NCBI GenBank assembly: GCA_003521145.1
Contig: DOTL01000056.1
Coordinates: 1 to 17,267, forward strand
Direction of reading: 5' to 3'
Origin: Streptococcus sp.
Lineage (GTDB): Bacteria; Bacillota; Bacilli; Lactobacillales; Streptococcaceae
Length of the DNA: 17,267 bases
In this document: positions 13,297 through 17,267 of the stretch, in pieces
Position numbering within the stretch: position 1 is the stretch's first letter
Layout: each line of letters opens with the position of its first letter
The notes under the pieces: generated by a model
Databases searched by the model: none
Told to the model about the DNA's origin: nothing
The model's input: the letters and a program-made list of their open reading frames with translations, nothing else
Translations under genes and position numbers: made by a program

Positions 13297-14967
13297 ATGA
13301 AAACAGATATCGAAATTGCTCAAAGTGTAGAATTAAAACCAATCACAGAAGTAGTTGAAAAAGTTGGAATCGGCTTTGACGATTTGGAACTCTACGGAAA
13401 ATACAAGGCAAAATTGTCATTTGATAAAATCAATGCAGTCAAAGACAATAAACCAGGAAAATTGATTTTGGTAACAGCCATCAACCCAACACCAGCTGGT
13501 GAAGGGAAATCAACTATGTCAATTGGTCTTGCTGACGCTCTGAACAAAATTGGTAAGAAAACGATGCTTGCTCTTCGTGAACCATCTCTTGGACCTGTTA
13601 TGGGGATTAAAGGTGGTGCTGCAGGTGGTGGTTACGCACAAGTCCTTCCGATGGAAGATATTAACCTTCACTTTACAGGGGATATGCATGCTATCACCAC
13701 AGCTAATAACGCTTTGTCTGCTCTCCTTGATAATCATATTCACCAAGGAAATGCACTCGGCATTGACCAACGTCGTATTATCTGGAAACGTGTGGTTGAC
13801 CTTAATGATCGTGCGCTTCGTCATGTAAATGTTGGTCTTGGTGGTCCCCTTAACGGTATTCCACGTGAAGATGGTTTTGATATTACTGTTGCGTCTGAAA
13901 TCATGGCGATTCTTTGCTTGGCAACTGATATTAAAGACCTTAAAGAACGTTTGGCTAACATTGTAGTTGCCTACCGTTATGACCGTTCACCTGTTTATGT
14001 ACGTGATCTTGAAATTGAAGGTGCGCTTACCCTTATTCTTAAAGATGCCATCAAACCTAACTTGGTACAGACAATTTATGGGACACCAGCTTTGGTACAC
14101 GGTGGTCCATTTGCCAACATCGCTCACGGATGTAACTCAGTTCTAGCTACAGCTACAGCTCTTCGTTTGGCTGATTATACGATTACTGAAGCAGGTTTCG
14201 GTGCTGACCTTGGAGCTGAAAAATTCCTGGATATCAAGACTCCAAACCTCCCAACAACTCCTGATGCTGTTGTTATTGTTGCGACACTTCGTGCCCTTAA
14301 AATGCATGGTGGGGTAGCCAAAACGGACCTCTCTGAAGAAAATGTTCAGGCCGTTCGTGATGGCTTCGCAAACTTGAAACGTCATGTGGAAAATATTCGT
14401 AAATTCGGTCTTCCTGCAGTCGTTGCTATTAACGAGTTTGTAGCTGATACAGAAGCTGAAATTGCAGCCCTTAAAGAACTTTGTGCAGAAATCGATGTTC
14501 CTGTTGAATTGGCTAGCGTTTGGGCTAATGGTGCTGATGGTGGTATTGACCTTGCCAACGCAGTAGTTGATGCTGTTGAAAATGGCAATGCTGACTATAA
14601 ACGTCTTTATTCTGATGATGATAGCTTGGAAGCGAAAATCACTAAGATTGTTACTGAAATCTATGGTGCTAAATCAGTTGTCTTTGAGAAAAAAGCTAAG
14701 AATCAACTCAAACAATTTGCAGAATTTGGTTGGGATAAATTGCCAGTATGTATGGCCAAAACACAATATAGCTTCTCAGATAACCAATTCTTACTTGGAG
14801 CACCAGAAGGTTTTGATATCACTATCCGTGAATTTGTTCCTAAAACAGGTGCTGGATTTATCGTAGCTCTTACAGGTGACGTCATGACGATGCCTGGTCT
14901 TCCAAAAGCACCAGCAGCCCTCAAGATGGACGTAGCTGAAGACGGAACAGCTGTTGGTTTATTCTAA
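13297..14967 (+). CDS. fhs: Formate--tetrahydrofolate ligase
   Basis: A 556-residue cytoplasmic enzyme making 10-formyl-THF from formate, THF and ATP, for purine synthesis and initiator Met-tRNA formylation. The P-loop TPAGEGKST lies at 65-73. The first family signature is the run around GIKGGAAGGGYAQV, PMEDINLHFTGDMHAI and TTANN. HGGPFANIAHGCNS and a C-terminal MTMPGLPKAPAAL, near-invariant in the family, follow. Length is exactly usual. The ATG at 13297 is chosen because AGAGGAG lies 6 bases upstream and MKTDIEIAQS is the usual N-terminus; the longer frame from 13213 would start inside the PurBox. The PurBox implies control by PurR with the purine genes. It is divergent from coaB and followed by a terminator. 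Confidence 0.97.
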   Translation: MKTDIEIAQSVELKPITEVVEKVGIGFDDLELYGKYKAKLSFDKINAVKDNKPGKLILVTAINPTPAGEGKSTMSIGLADALNKIGKKTMLALREPSLGPVMGIKGGAAGGGYAQVLPMEDINLHFTGDMHAITTANNALSALLDNHIHQGNALGIDQRRIIWKRVVDLNDRALRHVNVGLGGPLNGIPREDGFDITVASEIMAILCLATDIKDLKERLANIVVAYRYDRSPVYVRDLEIEGALTLILKDAIKPNLVQTIYGTPALVHGGPFANIAHGCNSVLATATALRLADYTITEAGFGADLGAEKFLDIKTPNLPTTPDAVVIVATLRALKMHGGVAKTDLSEENVQAVRDGFANLKRHVENIRKFGLPAVVAINEFVADTEAEIAALKELCAEIDVPVELASVWANGADGGIDLANAVVDAVENGNADYKRLYSDDDSLEAKITKIVTEIYGAKSVVFEKKAKNQLKQFAEFGWDKLPVCMAKTQYSFSDNQFLLGAPEGFDITIREFVPKTGAGFIVALTGDVMTMPGLPKAPAALKMDVAEDGTAVGLF

Positions 14968-14983
14968 GAAGAAATATCGATAT

Positions 14984-15011
14984 AAAACAGTACCAATTGG
15001 TGCTGTTTTTT
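14984..15011 (+). terminator. Rho-independent terminator after fhs
   Basis: AAAACAGTACC pairs with GGTGCTGTTTT (one G-U) around AATT and runs into a T tract (15006-15011), starting 17 bases after the fhs stop. Confidence 0.88.
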
Positions 15012-15102
15012 CGTTTCAGTTATGAAAAACTTAATGAAAGTATATTAGACTGAATCTAAATAAAAGAAAGTCAATGCACTAGATGATTATGTGTATTTTA
15101 GA

Positions 15103-15108
15103 TATAAT
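15103..15108 (+). promoter_or_regulatory. Probable -10 box of ciaR-ciaH
   Basis: TATAAT lies 58 bases before the ciaR ATG. The -35 region at 17-base spacing (TAGATG) is poor. I could not find the CiaR direct repeat TTTAAG-N5-TTTAAG around it, so autoregulation is not supported by the sequence. Confidence 0.5.
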
Positions 15109-15166
15109 GATAAAACTTAGTCAAAGTGTTCTTTAAATATTTGACACCTAACAAAGGGGGATAGCT

Positions 15167-15841
15167 ATGATTAAAATACTACTAGTAGAAGATGATTTGA
15201 GTTTGTCAAATTCAGTTTTTGATTTTTTAGATGACTTCGCAGATGTGATGCAAGTCTTTGATGGTGATGAAGGCCTCTACGAAGCTGAAAGTGGCGTCTA
15301 TGATTTGATTCTTTTAGACTTAATGCTGCCTGAAAAAGATGGTTTCACGGTTCTTAGAGAATTACGCGAAAAAGGTGTAACAACTCCTGTACTTATTATG
15401 ACTGCAAAGGAAAGTCTAGACGATAAGGGACACGGCTTTGAACTGGGGGCAGATGACTATCTAACCAAACCTTTCTATTTAGAAGAGTTGAAGATGCGTA
15501 TTCAAGCACTTTTGAAACGCTCTGGTAAATTTGACCAAAACACACTTTCTTTTGGGAATCTTCGTGTCAATCTTGCTACAAATTCAACCTTTGTGGGTGA
15601 TAAAGAAGTAGAACTTCTTGGTAAAGAGTTTGATTTATTAGTTTACTTCTTACAAAATCAAAATGTCATCTTGCCTAAGTCACAAATTTTTGACCGTCTT
15701 TGGGGATTTGATAGTGATACCACGGTATCGGTTGTTGAAGTATATGTTTCTAAAATTCGTAAAAAACTTAAAGGAACAGACTTTGCTGCCAACCTCCAAA
15801 CTTTGAGAAGTGTGGGGTACATTTTGAAGAATGCTGACTAA
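15167..15841 (+). CDS. ciaR: Response regulator CiaR (OmpR family)
   Basis: A 224-residue DNA-binding response regulator paired with CiaH. In streptococci this pair controls cell-envelope stress, competence and small csRNAs. The receiver domain (1-115) has the acidic pocket E8/D9/D10, the phosphorylation site D51 in LLLDLML, switch T79 in IMTAKE and K101 in LTKPF. The winged-helix domain (about 125-222) includes LLGKEFDLLVYFLQ and the recognition region TVSVVEVYVSKIRKKL. AAAGGGGG lies 6 bases before the ATG. The 3' end overlaps ciaH by 11 bases, so the two are translated together. The proposed identity rests on the CiaRH-type protein pair and its order; the closely related OmpR family makes the exact paralogue slightly less certain than the class. 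Confidence 0.93.
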   Translation: MIKILLVEDDLSLSNSVFDFLDDFADVMQVFDGDEGLYEAESGVYDLILLDLMLPEKDGFTVLRELREKGVTTPVLIMTAKESLDDKGHGFELGADDYLTKPFYLEELKMRIQALLKRSGKFDQNTLSFGNLRVNLATNSTFVGDKEVELLGKEFDLLVYFLQNQNVILPKSQIFDRLWGFDSDTTVSVVEVYVSKIRKKLKGTDFAANLQTLRSVGYILKNAD

Positions 15842-17246
15842 ATTTTTCAATTATCTCTTTAGGAGAATCAAGTCAGACGGATTTAAGTCGTTCATTCATT
15901 TCTTTGTCACTTTTTCTGGTATTTTCCTTATCATGACTGTCATGATTTTACAGATTTTGAGTTACGGTGTTTATTCAAATGTGGATTCTAGTCTGAAAAT
16001 GGCAGCAACTAAGACCAATTCTTATTTAGAAATGGAAATGCTAAAACGGGAACTTTTTCTGACTTCTGAGGTAGATCAAAATAATACGACAACCATCTAC
16101 CAAGCCTATGATACTAAAGGGTCGACAGATGAAACACCTGACTCGAGTGGCTCTAAAAAAGAATCTAAGAAGAAATCAAAGATGGAAGATGCCCCTCACG
16201 ATTTATCTGTTGCGGCGAACACCAGTGTCTTAGTGCTTGATAAGAATGGAAAAATCCTCAATGTCGTCGATAAATTTTTAAGCTTATCCAATTTACCAAT
16301 AGATAAAAATAATATTGATGTCATCAGTAAGGGAAGTGCTCAGAATTATTTTGATCAAATGGAAAAGTACCGCCTGATTACGGAAAAGGTAGATAATAGT
16401 CTCTATCCTGATTCTAAGTACCTTGTTATTGCGATTAATACAACTCAATTGGAAGAAGCCACTGAACGTTATGTCAAGCTAATTGTCATCATGATGAGTT
16501 TCTTTTGGCTCTTATCTGTTGCGGCTAGTATGTATTTGGCCAAGTGGTCAAGACGTCCTATCCAGGAAAGCTTGGAGAAGCAGAAGGCTTTTGTTGAAAA
16601 TGCTAGTCATGAGTTACGGACACCGCTTGCTGTGATTCAAAACAGGTTAGAAGTTCTTTTCCGCAAGCCTGAGAGTACTATTTTAGATAATTCAGAGAAT
16701 ATTGCATTAAGTCTTGATGAAGTACGTAATATGCGTCTTTTGACAACTAATCTCTTGAACTTGGCTCGTCGTGACGATGGTATTAAGCTGGAAATCGAAA
16801 CCTTAGAACCTGCATTCTTTGATACAGTATTTACCAACTATGTCATGATTGCAGAAGAAAATGAGAAAGGTTTCACGGCTCAAAACCAAGTTAGTCGTCC
16901 AATCCAAACTGATAAAACGTTATTGAAACAGTTAATGACCATATTATTTGATAATGCTATTAAATATACGGAAGATGATGGACATGTTACCTTTACTGTA
17001 CGCACTAATGACCGCCATCTTTATATTTCTGTAGCTGATAATGGTCCTGGGTTATCAGATAGTGATAAGAAAAAAATCTTTGATCGATTTTATCGCGTAG
17101 ATAAGGCTAGAACCAGACAAAAAGGTGGTTTTGGACTGGGCTTATCCCTAGCGCAACAAATTGTTTTAGCTCTTAAAGGAACAATTGTTGTTAAAGATAA
17201 TCAACCAAAGGGAACGATTTTTGAAGTTAAAATCACTGGAGTTTAA
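15831..17246 (+). CDS. ciaH: Sensor histidine kinase CiaH
   Basis: A 471-residue membrane sensor kinase for CiaR. A first membrane helix (about 24-46) leads to an extracellular domain (about 47-214) and a second helix (about 215-237). The phosphoacceptor region follows, ENASHELRTPLAV with H260, and an ATPase domain with N375 (FDNAIKY), DNGPG at 403-407 and GGFGLGL at 432-438. All catalytic motifs are intact. The extracellular part contains a low-complexity Ser/Lys/Asp stretch (about residues 97-122, including KKESKKKSK). That stretch probably explains why the protein is longer than the roughly 444 residues I recall for pneumococcal CiaH. The ATG overlaps the ciaR stop and has only a weak site (TTGAAGA), consistent with coupling. 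The gene is complete; 21 bases remain after its stop, with no terminator visible. Confidence 0.93.
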   Translation: MLTKFFNYLFRRIKSDGFKSFIHFFVTFSGIFLIMTVMILQILSYGVYSNVDSSLKMAATKTNSYLEMEMLKRELFLTSEVDQNNTTTIYQAYDTKGSTDETPDSSGSKKESKKKSKMEDAPHDLSVAANTSVLVLDKNGKILNVVDKFLSLSNLPIDKNNIDVISKGSAQNYFDQMEKYRLITEKVDNSLYPDSKYLVIAINTTQLEEATERYVKLIVIMMSFFWLLSVAASMYLAKWSRRPIQESLEKQKAFVENASHELRTPLAVIQNRLEVLFRKPESTILDNSENIALSLDEVRNMRLLTTNLLNLARRDDGIKLEIETLEPAFFDTVFTNYVMIAEENEKGFTAQNQVSRPIQTDKTLLKQLMTILFDNAIKYTEDDGHVTFTVRTNDRHLYISVADNGPGLSDSDKKKIFDRFYRVDKARTRQKGGFGLGLSLAQQIVLALKGTIVVKDNQPKGTIFEVKITGV

Positions 17247-17267
17247 TTGGCTCTATAATTTCTGTAG

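Noticed and set aside
15012..15166. CiaR autoregulatory site TTTAAG-N5-TTTAAG
   Set aside because: Only isolated, imperfect pieces such as CTTTAAATATTTGAC occur. The spacing does not fit, and AT-rich DNA makes them likely by chance.
1..17267. CRISPR array, tRNA/rRNA, prophage, toxin-antitoxin or defence genes
   Set aside because: No regularly spaced repeats, no tRNA-like cloverleaf and no unexplained gene cluster were seen. Nearly all coding space belongs to recognisable metabolic and regulatory genes.

Overview
The window looks like chromosomal core sequence of a low-GC streptococcus, most likely the Streptococcus salivarius/thermophilus/vestibularis group. This judgement rests on the proteins: CiaR-CiaH, a fused PabB-PabC, separate CoaB and CoaC proteins, a streptococcal-type MetF, and a decayed IS3-family element. 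It also rests on AT-rich intergenic DNA with extended -10 promoters, and was not checked by any search.

Layout, left to right. (1) 1-596: the 5' end of an IS3-family (IS150-group) insertion sequence on the minus strand, with a frameshifted orfA and the first codons of orfB. (2) 715-3351, minus: a PMCA-type (P-IIB) cation ATPase, probably a calcium exporter. (3) 3581-5299, minus: PabB-PabC fusion for p-aminobenzoate synthesis. (4) 5429-5771, plus: an unrecognised small membrane protein that may be a decayed gene. (5) 6031-9342, plus: metE and metF behind MtaR/MetR-type palindromes. (6) 9480-11198, minus: phosphoglucomutase. (7) 11279-13101, minus: coaB-coaC and an ECF S component that is probably the pantothenate carrier. 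(8) 13297-14967, plus: fhs, preceded by a PurBox. (9) 15167-17246, plus: the ciaR-ciaH two-component system, with ciaH complete just before the window ends.

Metabolic theme. Several genes converge on folate and one-carbon chemistry. PabB-PabC supplies p-aminobenzoate for folate, Fhs makes 10-formyl-THF (purine supply), MetF makes 5-methyl-THF, and MetE uses it to methylate homocysteine. CoaB and CoaC carry phosphopantothenate towards coenzyme A, and the ECF S component probably brings in pantothenate. Each block has its own promoter and, in most cases, its own hairpin terminator, so this is a neighbourhood rather than one operon.

I found no CRISPR array, prophage, defence island, RNA gene or obviously new multi-gene system. 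The most interesting signals are regulatory. Two unrelated biosynthetic genes (pabB-pabC and coaB) have a -10 box exactly 6 nt before the ATG and no Shine-Dalgarno, which predicts leaderless mRNAs. A 9-bp inverted repeat spans the coaB promoter. Two MtaR-like boxes flank a hairpin upstream of metE. A perfect PurBox match precedes fhs. No gene-free stretch exceeds 300 bases.
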